Part shown: piece after piece, positions 10,482 to 21,513 of the stretch | How positions within the stretch are numbered: the first letter of the stretch is position 1 | Layout: every line of letters begins with the position of its first letter | From: Impatiens glandulifera | Lineage: Eukaryota > Streptophyta > Magnoliopsida > Ericales > Balsaminaceae | Direction of reading: 5' to 3' | Assembly: GCF_907164915.1 (NCBI RefSeq) | Contig: NC_061862.1 | Coordinates: 141,599,913-141,663,912 of the forward strand | Length of the DNA stretch: 64,000 nt | Position numbers and translations under genes: made by a program | Notes under the pieces: model-generated | Told to the model about the DNA's origin: nothing | The model's database searches: none | What the model saw: only the letters and a program-made list of their open reading frames with translations

Positions 10482-10960
10482 ATGGGAGAAGAAATACCCC
10501 CAACATTTGTAGAATGTAGGGTTTGTTCTATTGTTTTTCCAAGCTACAGCCCTATCGCATTTTATGTTCGGCTCATGTAGTGAGAAACCATGTTGTCCGA
10601 CCTAATGGGAGTATGGTGCACCTTAGGCGTTATCTTGAGAATGGCTTGGATTCACATGTAGAACAAAATCGAAACCATGGTGTTTCAATGCAAACACATG
10701 TGCCTAAAGAGATGAATCCTGCTCGTGAGTATATGGTAGCTAACCAAACTCAATATCTAGCTCTAGGAATGCAACCATCTACTCAACAAGTTGGCTCTAT
10801 GTTCAACGGGGATACTAGTTCTTCTAATCAGATCTGTATCACAAAGCCGTATATCAACCAATTGGATATACCAATAAGACAGGTTATCGAGATAGCCGAC
10901 AATGACGATGAAGACAACGAGACAAGAATAAAGAAACTGGATTTAACCTTGAAACTCTAG
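10482..10960 (+). pseudogene. C2H2/EAR zinc-finger gene, copy A, frameshifted in the finger
   Basis: Paralogue of the intact gene at 36252-36737. It starts identically (MGEEIP) and keeps both finger cysteines (ECRVCSIVFPS). A cluster of small indels at 10540-10575 (loss of two bases, loss of three, gain of one relative to the intact copy) then changes frame, and translation stops at TAG after 32 residues. The two histidines are lost. From about 10570 the old frame is still open to the end and keeps the acidic stretch DNDDEDNE and the terminal LDLTLKL. The body is well preserved, so either decay is recent or a downstream start is used; no good ATG context is seen for that. Confidence 0.85.
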
Positions 10961-12540
10961 ATGGGAATAAATGTGGTTTTCCTTTTTTTTAATGATATAA
11001 CTTGGTTTGTTCTTGGATTATATAGTTTATATGCATATTTCAATTCTCATCAATAAAACTATATTTCCTTTTATTTGGTTTTATTTTCAAATGATTTTAA
11101 CCTTTTTCTCAACGAGGAGTTGAATGGTTAAATAAATTAATAAATCTAAGTTAATTTGTTTATATATATATTAATTTTTTGAACTACGAGTACAAACATA
11201 ACATAGTAGTGATTTATCAACAGATTTGAGTTTTTTTTTATCGATTTCATGTTATTTTTATTGAGTCTTGATTTTAACTCATCTTTTGATGTTATGATGC
11301 TTGTTGTCATTTGTAATGTCTTTTCATATTCATGATTTTGATTAACCAAAAAAATATCATAAGAAGCAATATTTTATGAAAATGTGTAGTACCCATTGAA
11401 TGAATAATGTGATTATTTTAAAGAATTGCAAAATAATTTCTTGACAATTGAATTATGAAAAAAAAAAAAAAAAGTAAGAAGTAAAATCCAAATTTGAACG
11501 TGAACAGATTTATAATATATATATACAATGAGATGTGATTAAAAAATCCAAATTTAGGAGTTGAAGAGAATGGAGAAATTAAATGAATATTTACTAAAAT
11601 TCTAAAGTTATTCATAGTTAAATGAATATTTGCTAAGCTTCTAAAGTTATTCATATATAGTTATTCATAGTTAATGAATATTAAATAAATTTTGGTAGAA
11701 GATGATTGAGAAGATTTTAAAAATTGAATCAAGACCTTTTCTTTAAGGATACTTTTAAAATTTTGTACCGTCATTTCATCAATATAGTTTAGTAAAAGTT
11801 TAGATTAAGAATATTAAATGTATTTACCATTGTTGTCGATAATTTATACCATATATTTTAATAAAACAATTTAAAAAATTCTATAAAGTTTATATAAAAA
11901 ATGTTAATATATATATAATATATTAAAAAATTCTTATTAAAACTCTTATAAAATATGAATAATAAATAAATATATTATTGACGTTATATATTTAATTGTG
12001 TTTAGAATGGAGCGAAGCAGAGAATATAAAATTATGAGTATGATTATAATAGTATAAAAGAAGAGAGATATTGATTATTAATATAATAATATTTTGTTAC
12101 ATTATTCATTTACCTTAAAATCAAATATAAATTTATTAATAAATATTTTAAATTTAATATAAATAATTTATTTTGCACAAAACAACATAAATAATTCTAT
12201 ATATTTTTTAAAACAATACTTAGATGAATTTACCAATTTTTGTTGCTTGGGTAAAATTTGGTTTCACCAAACAACCATTTTTGTATGTTAGGAGAAGGGG
12301 AAATAGGGAAGATTAAATATAAAAAATAACCGAATCTAACTACTCATAATAGAGTAGATAAATCACTAAGTTATTTAGAATAAAATTACATACCATCTAT
12401 CTATATTTAAAGTAAATTAATTATTAATAAGAAGGTTAATTAGCACGACAACAAAAACTCATTTTCACTTTAATTTAACAAAAATAAAGCCAAAAAAGTA
12501 GATAAAAAATGAGAAACAAAATATGTCTAATAATATATAG
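10961..12540. other. 3' flank of the broken zinc-finger gene, AT-rich
   Basis: No further gene. AATAAAAC at about 11053 could serve polyadenylation. The segment up to about 12300 parallels 36738-38200. Open stretches at 11146-11349 and 11418-11654 are low-complexity and not credible as proteins. Confidence 0.55.
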
Positions 12541-12800
12541 TTCTACAGAAAACATAATTAAAACTTATTATTTTTGAAATTTTTATATAGAGAACCTTAA
12601 TTAATATTACTGATATATCTAAATTAATGCCAAAATGACTAACTGTATTACTATTTTGGTATTTTTTTGAACGTATTGATGCCATAATTTCTCATTTTAT
12701 TGTCCCATATAAGTTTTAGGCAATTAAATAGGTTATTAAGCATTCATTAACTATGTAGAAAAACAAAAGTATATATTAATTTATCTTTTCAATCCATTAT
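12540..12800. repeat. Segment also found before block B
   Basis: Shares an ordered set of words with 23385-23575 (CTTAATTA, GATATATCTA, AATGC with AAAA and CTAACT, GTTATTAAGCATTCATTA or close forms). This suggests the original tandem junction, with 12.8-23.4 kb inserted or rearranged later. Confidence 0.45.
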
Positions 12801-12837
12801 AAAAGCAATCTTTATCAAACATTCATACTGGGTATGA

Positions 12838-13265
12838 ATGACAATTTGAAACAGTCAGCGGTAATCGAATTGAATTGACCTGTTTTATGTGATTTTTCCG
12901 GAAATTGAACGTAACGGAGATAGGGCGGAGATGGTATTTGTGTCTCCCGTCTCGATTCTGCCCCGAACAATATAAACATAATTAAATATAAAAAATCACC
13001 AATATATTTATTTATTCATTATATTTTATAAGAGTTATAAGTTTATTTCCTTAGAATAATATAAAATTTAAATATATAACAATACATATTATATTAAAAA
13101 TTTGTTTATATAATTTTTTTTTAAAATATTTTATAAATAGTGTTCCGCGGGGATTCTCCGAAATCGAACAGGGCGGAGATGGTTTCAAAAAAATACCCGA
13201 AATAAAAAAGGACGGGGATGATAAATATTTTCCCCGCCCGAACCGCCCCATTATCATCCCTAATT
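12838..13265. mobile_element. Possible hAT-type MITE with GGGATGA termini
   Basis: Two GC-richer ends surround an AT-rich core. The right end, read on the minus strand, begins TAGGGATGATAATGGGGCGG; the left end begins TGGGTATGAATGACAATTTG. Both ends contain GGCGGAGATGGT, in the same orientation. The terminus TAGGGATGACAATGGGTA also occurs at about 58575-58595 and 61955-61972. No clean target duplication was found. Confidence 0.4.
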
Positions 13266-13499
13266 GTGTTATTTCCATCATAAACAACTACCAAAATAGA
13301 AGTTTAATTAATAATAATACCCCAAAAAAATAAATATATAATCACAAAAATATTATTTCTAAAAAAATAGCATTAACATTTTTTGTTTAACACAAACTTT
13401 TCACACATTTTACGCCTAATATATTCACTCTCTATATTAACTTTAATTATTCTTACTTTCTATTTAAATCTACAACATTTAATAAGTCTCACAAAAAAA

Positions 13500-13880
13500 A
13501 AATGTATTAGCTAGTGATATTTGAATTGAATATCATAAAACAACTTTTAATCTTATAAATTTAAATTTATTATTAAAAATCAAGTTTCCTAATAAATCAA
13601 ATTGAAGATTTACTGAATATTTGTACATTTGAAAATTTATGTTTTGATTAGCTAAATTTTGTGTATTTTTGTTAAGATTTTTGTTTTAACCATTTTAATT
13701 ATAATGTTTTTAAATGCTTACCAATTAATTTACAAGAATAAGACTGAGATGAGGGAAATGTAATTTTGATGAAATATGTAGAATATACTATGAGGATACA
13801 TACAACTTTTATGAATATGATACCAGCATAATTCAATTCGGAGTCGGGTAATTCAAAACAGATTTGGTATCCGAAATAAG
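13500..13880. repeat. Repeat shared with the 57.8-kb and 61.3-kb segments
   Basis: Contains TCAAATTGAAGATTT, TTGTACATTTGAAAATT, ATGAAATATGTAGAATATA and GAGGATACAT in the same order as 57850-58220 and 61310-61665. No coding potential. Confidence 0.7.
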
Positions 13881-13886
13881 GATGTA

Positions 13887-15036
13887 AGACTCGTTTGATT
13901 GTAAGGGTTATTGGACTAAAACTCGTTTTATTCCCAATCTCATATATTTCGTAACATATTTAAATAATAATTTTATCCATATAAATATCAAAATTACCCT
14001 CTACTTAAATATTTTATTTTATATTAATAAAATTTAACTTTAATATATATATTTATAATATTTATTTTATTACATTTCAAAAATTATTGTAATATAAATT
14101 AAATTATAAAATTATTTTCATTTTAAATATTTTTATTAATTTTTCCAAATAAAAATTAAAAGACAATATAAATTAAATTATAACATACCATATTAAATTT
14201 TAAATAATTCAAATAAATAAATAATTATATTAAAAAATAAATTTAATATATTTGAATAACAAATATTAATTAATTTATAAATATATCTCATATAAATTAA
14301 ATATGTATGAAGAAATTTATTATATTTTTATATATATAAACTAATTCTAAATAATCATTTTAAATAAATATATTAATTAATTTAAGTTAATCTTCTTTTC
14401 AATTTAATAAAATGAAAATATTATAATGTAATTTAAGAAATTACACATTTTAATTATAATTATAAACAACTGAAATTATTTTATTTCAAAAACTTTAATT
14501 AATTATATTAATTAAAATAAATTTGTAATATAAATAAAATTATAACATACTATATTATATTATCTGATATAATATTTCAATTGTAATTATAATAATTTAT
14601 AAAATTAATATTCATTTAAAATTTTATTTTTTTATTTATAAAAGTTAATACTAATATATGTATAATTTTTTAATATTTATTTTATTATATTTTAAAATTT
14701 AATTTAATAGAAATTAAATTATTTCATTTAAAATTAAAAGTATTATTAATTATAATATATATAAATAAATAGAGTTTTTTATTAATAAAATTTAATATTA
14801 ATATATTTATAATTTTTTAATATTTATTTTATTATATTTTTAAATTTTATTTAATTTCATATAAATTAAATTATTTCATTTACAAAATATATTAAATATA
14901 TTATTAATATAGAGAGAGAAAAAAAAAATATAATAGGTATAAATTTTAAAAAATCTTATTTTTTACCAATTTCATCACAAGGGTGGGTTACTTGGGAAAA
15001 ACTCAGAATTTATCCCTTCATCAAACAAACTCTTAA
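13887..15036. mobile_element. AT-rich insertion with imperfect inverted ends and ~40-bp direct flanks
   Basis: The insert is about 1.15 kb and strongly AT-rich, with no coding. Its left end reads ACTCGTTTGATTGTAAGGG; its right end on the minus strand reads GAGTTTGTTTGATGAAGGG. It is flanked by direct copies of a stretch starting AATTCAAAACAGA and running through GGAAATAAGGA or GAAATAAGGA (about 13850-13886 and 15040-15078). The undisturbed version of the flank is at about 58190-58230. The ends suggest a DNA transposon, but the long direct flanks are not a normal target duplication. Confidence 0.45.
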
Positions 15037-15612
15037 ATGAATTCAAAACAGAATTGATAACGGAAATAAGGAGTAAAATGAAATACCAGGAAGGTATCTT
15101 TATTATTACTTCATTCCTGATTGACGGTTATTCCATTCAAAATTGTCAAAATCGCAAGTTAACTCGTAAACTCGTTCTTGTTTGCGAGTCCATTAAGCGA
15201 AAATGATTCCAGAGTCAAATAAACTCGTTTAGAAACAAAATCGTAGTAAAATCGCGATTTAACTAGTAGAAATCGATAAACAAAATAAAAATCAGTATTA
15301 TCAGACGATTTTACCATGTAAATTCTTGCTGGATCTTTTGCATGATAAACAAAGTAAAAATCAGTATTATCGGACGATTTTACCATGTAAATTCTTGCTG
15401 GATCTTTTGCATGTAAATCTATGAACTAGAGTAGATAGAATTGTGAAGAAGAATGAGAATCGGAATCAATTTTTGATAAAGATTAGAGTCTGTGAAGAGT
15501 CTTTGAACCCCGCAGTGGCTGTGGAGTGGAATGGAAAATAAGGAGAGAATGAAACGTAGAAAGAGAGAAATTAAGGTTTTTAAATTAATAATATAATATT
15601 TAAATAATATAT
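15037..15612. other. Non-coding flank left of the LTR, with a 68-bp tandem duplication
   Basis: No gene identified. A unit containing AATCAGTATTATC, ACGATTTTACCATG and TTCTTGCTGGATC occurs twice in direct order (about 15282-15349 and 15350-15416). The open reading here is only this repeat. Confidence 0.7.
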
Positions 15613-16253
15613 TGTTAGGATCTAGGTCGCCGCTGGTGGACCGGGGGTTGGACCGGTTAGCGGTTCTCACTCGTAGGGTGGTGATTAATCCGGTTAGAGA
15701 TTAACACCGGGGTTTCAATACTACACAACCTGTCACAAACCCTTGAACTAGGTTCAAGCGCGGAAGAGGTTTGCTTTCAAGTTGAAGCGGTACACGTGTA
15801 TGATAGGCGGAGTCGGTTTCGGATGATGAAAATTTGAAGGATGGTGGGTCGGTTTCGGCAATCTGGATACTTGGTATGGTCAGTATGGAGTTGGTTTGGA
15901 GCGGTATGGTTAAGTTAGTCGGTTATGTAAGGAAGCCAACAGAAAGTAAATAACACAACAAAGTTTTATGGATGTTCGGAGATAACAACTCCTACGTCAC
16001 CCCTTCCTCTCGAAACCGCGAGAAGGATATTCACTAAGGAATACAAATACAATCCGATCGAGACTTATTTCCTGCTCGATAACACCCGTACAATTTACAC
16101 CGAAATTGTAACACACACTTAGAATTTAGCACTTAGGCTTTCTTAGAATGCCACACTGTTATTACTTGTAGTAAATGCACTTAATGTTTGTCTCACTTAG
16201 TAACTGCTCAATATCTGCTTTTTGTCCCACATTTACTCTTCTTCAACTGCCTC

Positions 16254-16261
16254 CTTTTATA
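16254..16261 (-). promoter_or_regulatory. TATA box inside the 1.34-kb LTR
   Basis: The minus strand reads ACCTATAAAAGGAGG about 690 bases into the LTR, a strong plant TATA context consistent with the U3/R border of an LTR. Confidence 0.6.
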
Positions 16262-16334
16262 GGTGAAATATGCCAACGGTCATATTTCAAAGCCTTGAAT
16301 CTGATTGGATGATCAGAGATGCAGTGATTCAGTG

Positions 16335-16425
16335 TCTCAGACCTGCCGGTCTTCTCCTCAGACCTGACGGTCAATCTCAGACCTGGCATCCTGTTTCAGA
16401 CCTGCCGGTCTGTAAAGCAAACCTG
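16335..16425. repeat. CAGACCTGCCGGTCTG palindromic repeats in the LTR
   Basis: Four spaced variants of CAGACCTGnCGGTC occur; the last is a perfect 14-base palindrome core (AGACCTGCCGGTCT with a CTG/CGG centre). They lie just upstream of the TATA box in the LTR's own orientation. Confidence 0.6.
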
Positions 16426-16941
16426 CTGGGTTTGTCTTTTACTCAATGTAGGCACTGTCTGCTTGGACAGTTGTCTGTACTTTGAAGATTTCCTTTCTGG
16501 CTTATCCCGAAGTAGAAGGATCCGGTAGTACTGTTTTCTGCAGCCTACAGTCTTTCCTCAAACTTGCATGGATATGGAAGTATTCAGTCTGTTCCTTTGG
16601 TATCATTCTCAACAGATACCCAAAGTGTCTTCTTGTGCTAGTCGGCCTTTTGACTTGGCCTAGGTTGGCCGCTTGACTTGGCCGAATATCTTTTGATAGT
16701 GAAGTGACCGGGCTTATTCCGGTTATGTTTGTCTTGAGGATTGATCGGCTATTTGATGGATCTGGCTTTTAGGCTTTGGCCGATCCTTCCTCTGTGCGGT
16801 CATGTACCGAATACTCTTGATCGGTTTGGTAGCTTGACCGGTTCGGTTTCTTCACTTGGTTTTCTTTTGTTCATCCGGTCCGGTTCCTTGTTCCTGCGTA
16901 GGAAGTTTGTTTAAGTTAGGTTTATTTGAACCGGTATGAAT

Positions 16942-17157
16942 TTATCTAACAATTTCTCCCTTTTTGATTATTTTATTTAAAATTATCAAAATCATGTAAG
17001 TTTGCAACCGTAGCCCGGTTGTTTTATTTGGCCGGATTTTGACTTGGGGGAATTTTCGAAAAATTTTGGGAGAGAAGTTTTGGATGAATCTCTATCTTTT
17101 ATCTAACAATTTCTCCCTTTTTTATTATTTTATTTAAAATTATCAAAATCATGTAGA
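16942..17157. repeat. Duplicated LTR end plus polypurine tract
   Basis: TATCTAACAATTTCTCCC followed by TTTTTATTATTTTATTT or a one-base variant and AAAATTATCAAAATCATG occurs at about 16943-17000 and again at 17099-17157. The LTR start and its PPT (minus strand) are therefore present twice, about 156 bp apart. Confidence 0.8.
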
Positions 17158-17265
17158 AATGCAAAATAAGGCCGGTATTCAAAAAAAATAACTTTATATA
17201 TTCATAGATAACCGGAAAGTACTAAGCAAAAATACTAAGGTAAGTAAGAAAAAGAAGGATAGTCC

Positions 17266-20080
17266 CTATTCTGAGTCCGTGAATTCGTAGGCACTCTTCT
17301 TTCTCTTTGGTGGTGGTGGCGGTTGCGGTTGGGAAGATCGTGGTCTTTTTGATCGGGACCGCAACTGTTCTACGACTTCCTCCTCGATTAGGTCGGCTTG
17401 CTGCGAGGGGCCCGTTTCTGCCGGTTCAGAGATCGTGTTGAGCGTCTCGAGAATTCGAACTTTCTTACTAGCCGGCCGCTTTCTTTTCTTTGATGCCGAA
17501 GCTGAGGCTGCCGGTGCTGAAACGGAAGCGGCTGCCTTCTTCTTTTTCCTCATTTTCCTTTGCAAATCCCGCCAGCCGTCGCTGCTTCCGTTTCTAATCG
17601 TTCGGCATCCGCTGCGACTTGTCTTGCTATTTGCTCAGCATACCCTGGATACATGCTCTCAGCCCTTCTTATTCTCTCGCCTCTATTTCATCTTCGGTCA
17701 GCTGAGGCGCGGTTAGCTGAGTCGCTTGCGGCGCTTCTTTGTCTCTGCCAACCTCGGCGTCCAGCCTTTCCTGACTCTCTTAGCAACCAGAGCATCGGCC
17801 TCTATAGCCGCGGCATCCGCGGCTTCCTTAGCTTTCAGGATCTCGGCCATCTGTGCAGTAAGTGCCTTTACCTTCGGCCACGAGATCTTCGTTCTTCTTT
17901 TCCAGTGCCGAGACTCGTTCAATTGTTGGGTCGACCCGTTCGAAATCCCTCTTTAATTCTGAAGTGAGACCCTCCAGAGCTAAAATATGATGAGCACAAT
18001 TTTCTCGCTCACCGGCCTCTTCCCATAGTCCGGTGCTAAGTTGCTCCAGGCGCGTTTGATGGTAATCCACAACGTTCTTTGTCACATCGGCGAACTGCAT
18101 GGCCGAATCGAAACGTTCTCGCATCTATCCTTGAGCGGTTGAAGCTGGAGACGTTGTGGTCAAGTATGCGGTCATCAATCTTCTCTGATATTGAAGTGTC
18201 AAACTGCCGGAGTCGGTCCTCAATCCGCTTCGAAACAACTACTTCAAATTTTGAAATAGGTCATCAATCCATTCCTTAGAAGGAACTGAGACGGTGGCTG
18301 CCGCTGGAGGAGTGGGAGCGGACTGCTCGGTCTGATTAGGGTCGGCTCTCTCAACATCGGAGTCTAGTATTTCAACAACCTCAGTAGGTGTTTCTAATGT
18401 GACCGCATCCACCAAGTTTAGTGCCGCATTTTCCAGGATCGGTACCTCAACATCCTCTAAAGTTTGTACCTCAACAGTTCCTGGAGTCGGTACCTCGATT
18501 GTTCTTGGAGTTGATATCTCAACAGTTCTTGGAGTCAATACCTCATCATCTTCTGGTATCGGAGTCTCGATGTCCCTCGGTGTCGCGGTGTCTTCTCTTG
18601 AAGTTGATGCCCAGTCCATTTGAAAGTCTTCGATGACCGGAGCGGTATACACCGGAACTTGTTTCTGAACGCAAATTGCTTCTAACCGCGCTATCTCTTG
18701 GCATACTTCCAATTTGCCTTTTTGAAGTTTTTCTATTACTCGCGGTGCTATGGTAGATACCGATCCCCCTTCGGCATATTCTTCCTTAATCTTCTGATAC
18801 GCCGTCTTAACTGTCGAAGATGACTTCTCGGTATCAGTAGGCAAGTTCGGCACTGTACCTCATGAATGGTACCGGATTTTGTGAGGCTTAAGATATTGTC
18901 CTCTACGTCCTCCAACCTGGCGAAGCAATCCTCTTGGTTCAAGTCCGTCATCATGTTATTATAGTTCGTGTTGAAGCGGTGCTCATGCCACTCCAAGTAT
19001 AAGTTTATAACGTCTTCATTCCGCCTGATGATGCCCTGAAAGATATTCTGGGCTAATCTTTCGGCCTCGGCATCATCGGCCTCTTCCCTGCTGAGGCTTC
19101 ATTATTGGCTCCCTCATGATTCCCTTCCCCACCCTCGGTGGTCTCAGGATTGAAGCTTTGTTCGGCATCGGTCGGACTCCGAGCCGAGAGATCGTCCTCA
19201 TGAACCGTGGTCATTTTCGGTTCCCTCTGTTCGGCTTCCTCATCAGCCCACTCCTCATCCTCTGTTTGTTGAGGTAGGTCTTTGAAAACTACCTTTCTTT
19301 TCTCTTCCCTCCGGTGTTTTCTTTCGCCGGGGTCTTTTTCTTTGCGACTTTTCTTCTTTCGGCCACCTGTGAAGCTGGAAGCCGACGGCTTTCTTGGAAG
19401 AAAATGCCTTGATCGAATGATGCTGCGTTTTAGTATTCCAACACCGGGACCGACATTGATCTTTAGATGTAAGAAGATCTTGCCGAGTTGAACTGCATAT
19501 CCCCAAGATCTGTCCGAGCCCGGTCTCACCATTTCCATAAGGTTGCTGAACACCGCCCTTGCCCAGTTAATCTCTGTCCATCCATCAGACGAAAAATCAT
19601 TCTGATCTTGTCTTTGGTCAGATTACTGAAATTTCCTCCCCTTGCCAGGATCGCCCTGGCAAAGACGTCACATGCCGGGATGAGCTCCGGTCTCAACGTC
19701 TGTTTCTTTCCGGATGTGGTAAGCGGTTCGTTGGTTGCCGATAGAAGTTGGCAGGCTGTTCTATATGTATCCTCGTCCATTTCTTCCATAGCATCCATGC
19801 CGGTAGTTGGGAGACGCAAACTCTCGGCCACTACTGCTTCGGTAATTTCTACTTGAGAACCGCACACCGTTGCGAGGATCCTGTCGTAGGAGATGGTTGC
19901 GGTTTTGAAGAACTCTTCTACCGCTTCCTTGTATATTATGTGAGGACCGTCAAGTAGATGTTCCAAACCGGTGTCAATCAGCCGGTTAATTACTTCTTTT
20001 GCCTCGGCTGTTCCATGTTGCCGAATCTCCTCAAAGTCCACTTGAGAGTATAATTTGAACAATGCCGCATCACGACCCAT
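17266..20080 (-). pseudogene. Decayed gene of the 'putative plant transposon protein' type, copy 1
   Basis: The minus-strand ATG at 20078-20080 (MGRDAALFKLYSQ) opens a 184-residue domain with INRLIDTGLEHLLDG, VEEFFKTATISYDRILATV, ESLRLPTTGMDAM and GKKQTLRPEL. This layout (short helix, 'EFF', 'V.G..V', 'LP..GM') is typical of a plant transposon-associated family. A frameshift near 19575 separates it from the continuation INWARAVFSNLMEM, GYAVQLGKI. Further pieces in changing frames follow: a Lys/Arg/Glu-rich linker (19380-19053), a coiled-coil and TPRT/TPGT-rich region (18853-18239), helices with LEQLSTGLWEEAGERE (18124-17828) and a basic, Pro-rich C-terminus (17565-17266, ending FTDSE). At least four frame changes make it non-functional as assembled. 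The function of the family is unknown; it travels with retrotransposon-like repeats. Confidence 0.7.
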
Positions 20081-20617
20081 GTTTTTGAGGAATTTGAAAG
20101 TGAAAGAAATCGGCTTAAAAGAGTTTAGAAGTTTAGAGAGAGAAAGTGAGTTTGTGTGAGAATGAAAAATATGACGAAGGCCCCCTTTTTATAGGCGCGG
20201 TTTGGAATCCAACCGTCCCATCATGAATGGGCGGGAAATTGTCCCTCCAAGACGAAAGGACGTGGTTTCGTAGGCGAAACGATGTGCGGTGTCTTTGGGC
20301 GGGAGATTTTCCCTCCAAAGTTCTTGCTTATGTCATCGGTCACGCAATCATTTCTTTGAGACCGAATGGCAGATCGGTTTCTAAGCTTATTCAGATATTT
20401 TGATTTATCGGTGTTTTAACAGGTCTAAACGATTTTATAAACCGGACAAGTAAGCGGATATAGATAGAAAATGTGAACCGGTTACTTAGATGAGTGTTTA
20501 AGAGGACTCGGTTATTTAAACTGAAATGATAATGAAATTCAGGAAATATTAGAAGAAGACAACCGATCATAAGATTCGGTACATGAATAAGCATATAGAG
20601 ACAACGAAGATATAGCC
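20081..20617. other. Spacer between the two transposon-protein genes, with promoter
   Basis: It holds the TATA box of copy 1 and two similar sequences (GGCGGGAAATTGTCCCTCCAA and GGCGGGAGATTTTCCCTCCAA; about 20230 and 20298). A comparable GGAGGGAAAATC occurs upstream of copy 2. No coding. Confidence 0.5.
20186..20193 (-). promoter_or_regulatory. TATA box of transposon-protein copy 1
   Basis: The minus strand reads GCCTATAAAAAGGGGG, 106 bases before the ATG at 20080, a good plant promoter context. It implies the gene could be transcribed independently of the LTR. Confidence 0.6.
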
Positions 20618-21321
20618 CTATTCAACAGGCATTCTCCAGAGTCGTTCTCTTGCCGAAACACAGTTGAGAATGTTCGAGGAGGAGGCCGGTGTGCCCGGTC
20701 CGAACTCCGGTCGATACCCAAGGATCAGCTTGCTGATATGCGGTGCATACCCGAGGCCCTTCTTGGTCAGCACCATGTTCTTTAGGTTTCCCAGATGACC
20801 GATGACCAGGTTAATAGGCGATCTGCGAAGAATGTTGTCATGATATTGTAGGTATTCCTGGAATACCGTTGATTGGGAGATTGACATAGGATTGACCTGG
20901 TCACGATTCGAGCAAGAGCTGACCGTGACTAGCAAGTTGTGTTTTTGGCCCAAACTGTGCCACCGGAAGAGGGGTGGCTGACAGGTAAAGTGCGGTTTCA
21001 AATCCCGCAAGGTCCTGAACAGCCGGGGAAGTCAGAAAAACCTTCAGCGGGTAGATCGAAGAGTGAGGAAAAATTCATCCTCGTCAATCCAGAATGTGTG
21101 GTTCGTACAGTCGAGACGATGTACTTCCCTCTGATGCAGGCGCTTCGAAAGAAGGCCTTGACATCATCTAGAAGGATGGGACCGGCCTCTTCAAGAAACG
21201 ATTGAAGACCGGTTTGAACAAGGGAGTCATACATGATTCTCGTCTTAGCATTACAATCCCTTATGTCCGTGCACGAGTCGAAATTGATGCACAGAAAATT
21301 TCCCAGAGTTCTGCTAGGCAT
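20618..21321 (-). pseudogene. Gene of the 'putative plant transposon protein' type, copy 2, frameshifted
   Basis: The minus-strand ATG at 21319-21321 opens MPSRTLGNFLCINF, then TRIMYDSLVQTGLQSFLEEA, VKAFFRSACIRGKYIVSTV and FDLPAEGFSDF. This is the same order of motifs as copy 1 (DTGLEHLLDG, EEFFKTATIS, LRLPTTGM), though the sequences are far diverged. Near 21005 the frame ends; the continuation is in another frame (RDLKPHFTCQ to INLVIGHLGNLKNMVL to CVSARERLWRMPVE, stop at 20618). It is shorter than copy 1 and lacks the long linker and coiled-coil tail. Two related genes in tandem with separate promoters are better explained by gene-like units than by one gag frame. Confidence 0.6.
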
Positions 21322-21383
21322 GATTTAAGAAGAGAGAGTGATTTTGTACTTTCAGGTGTGATGAAATGAGAAGGGAATGGCTC

Positions 21384-21391
21384 CTTATATA
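21384..21391 (-). promoter_or_regulatory. TATA box of transposon-protein copy 2
   Basis: The minus strand reads GACCCTATATAAGGAG, 63 bases before the ATG at 21321. Confidence 0.55.
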
Positions 21392-21513
21392 GGGTCGGTT
21401 TTTGGAGGGAAAATCTGTGCATTGATGGTCAGTTTTGTTTATAAGGAAAAAATCTTTTCCTTGTCAGATCACATGGGGAAGCGGCGGTTTGCAAGGCCCG
21501 AGGTAAATGGTAG

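Larger units (their letters stand above)
3023..12200. repeat. Duplicated block, copy A (interrupted by the gypsy element)
   Basis: Apart from the insertion at 3318-6681, this stretch aligns by eye with copy B at 23400-26110 plus 34735-38200. Matching landmarks: 3025-3120 with 23575-23650; 7220-7390 with 23680-23815; the ACCGACGCATAAA segment at 8225 with 25350; 9147-9200 with 34738-34790; the zinc-finger gene at 10482-10960 with 36252-36737; 11700-11900 with 37400-37600. The copies differ by many substitutions and small indels, so the duplication is old. The borders are approximate. Confidence 0.75.
15613..16951 (-). repeat. Long terminal repeat of a minus-strand LTR element
   Basis: The 1,339-bp unit begins TGTTAG and ends CTAACA (TG...CA ends with an inverted repeat). 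On the minus strand it is preceded by a purine run, AAAAAGGGAGAAAT, the expected polypurine tract, so it is read as the 3' LTR. It holds a TATA box and is rich in CCGGT/ACCGG words, like the rest of 15.6-21.5 kb. The partner LTR is not visible and may lie in the 500-N gap or be lost. Confidence 0.7.

Noticed and set aside
17435..18636. Several plus-strand open frames opposite the transposon-type gene
   Set aside because: They are mirror frames of a GC-richer minus-strand coding region and show no domains.
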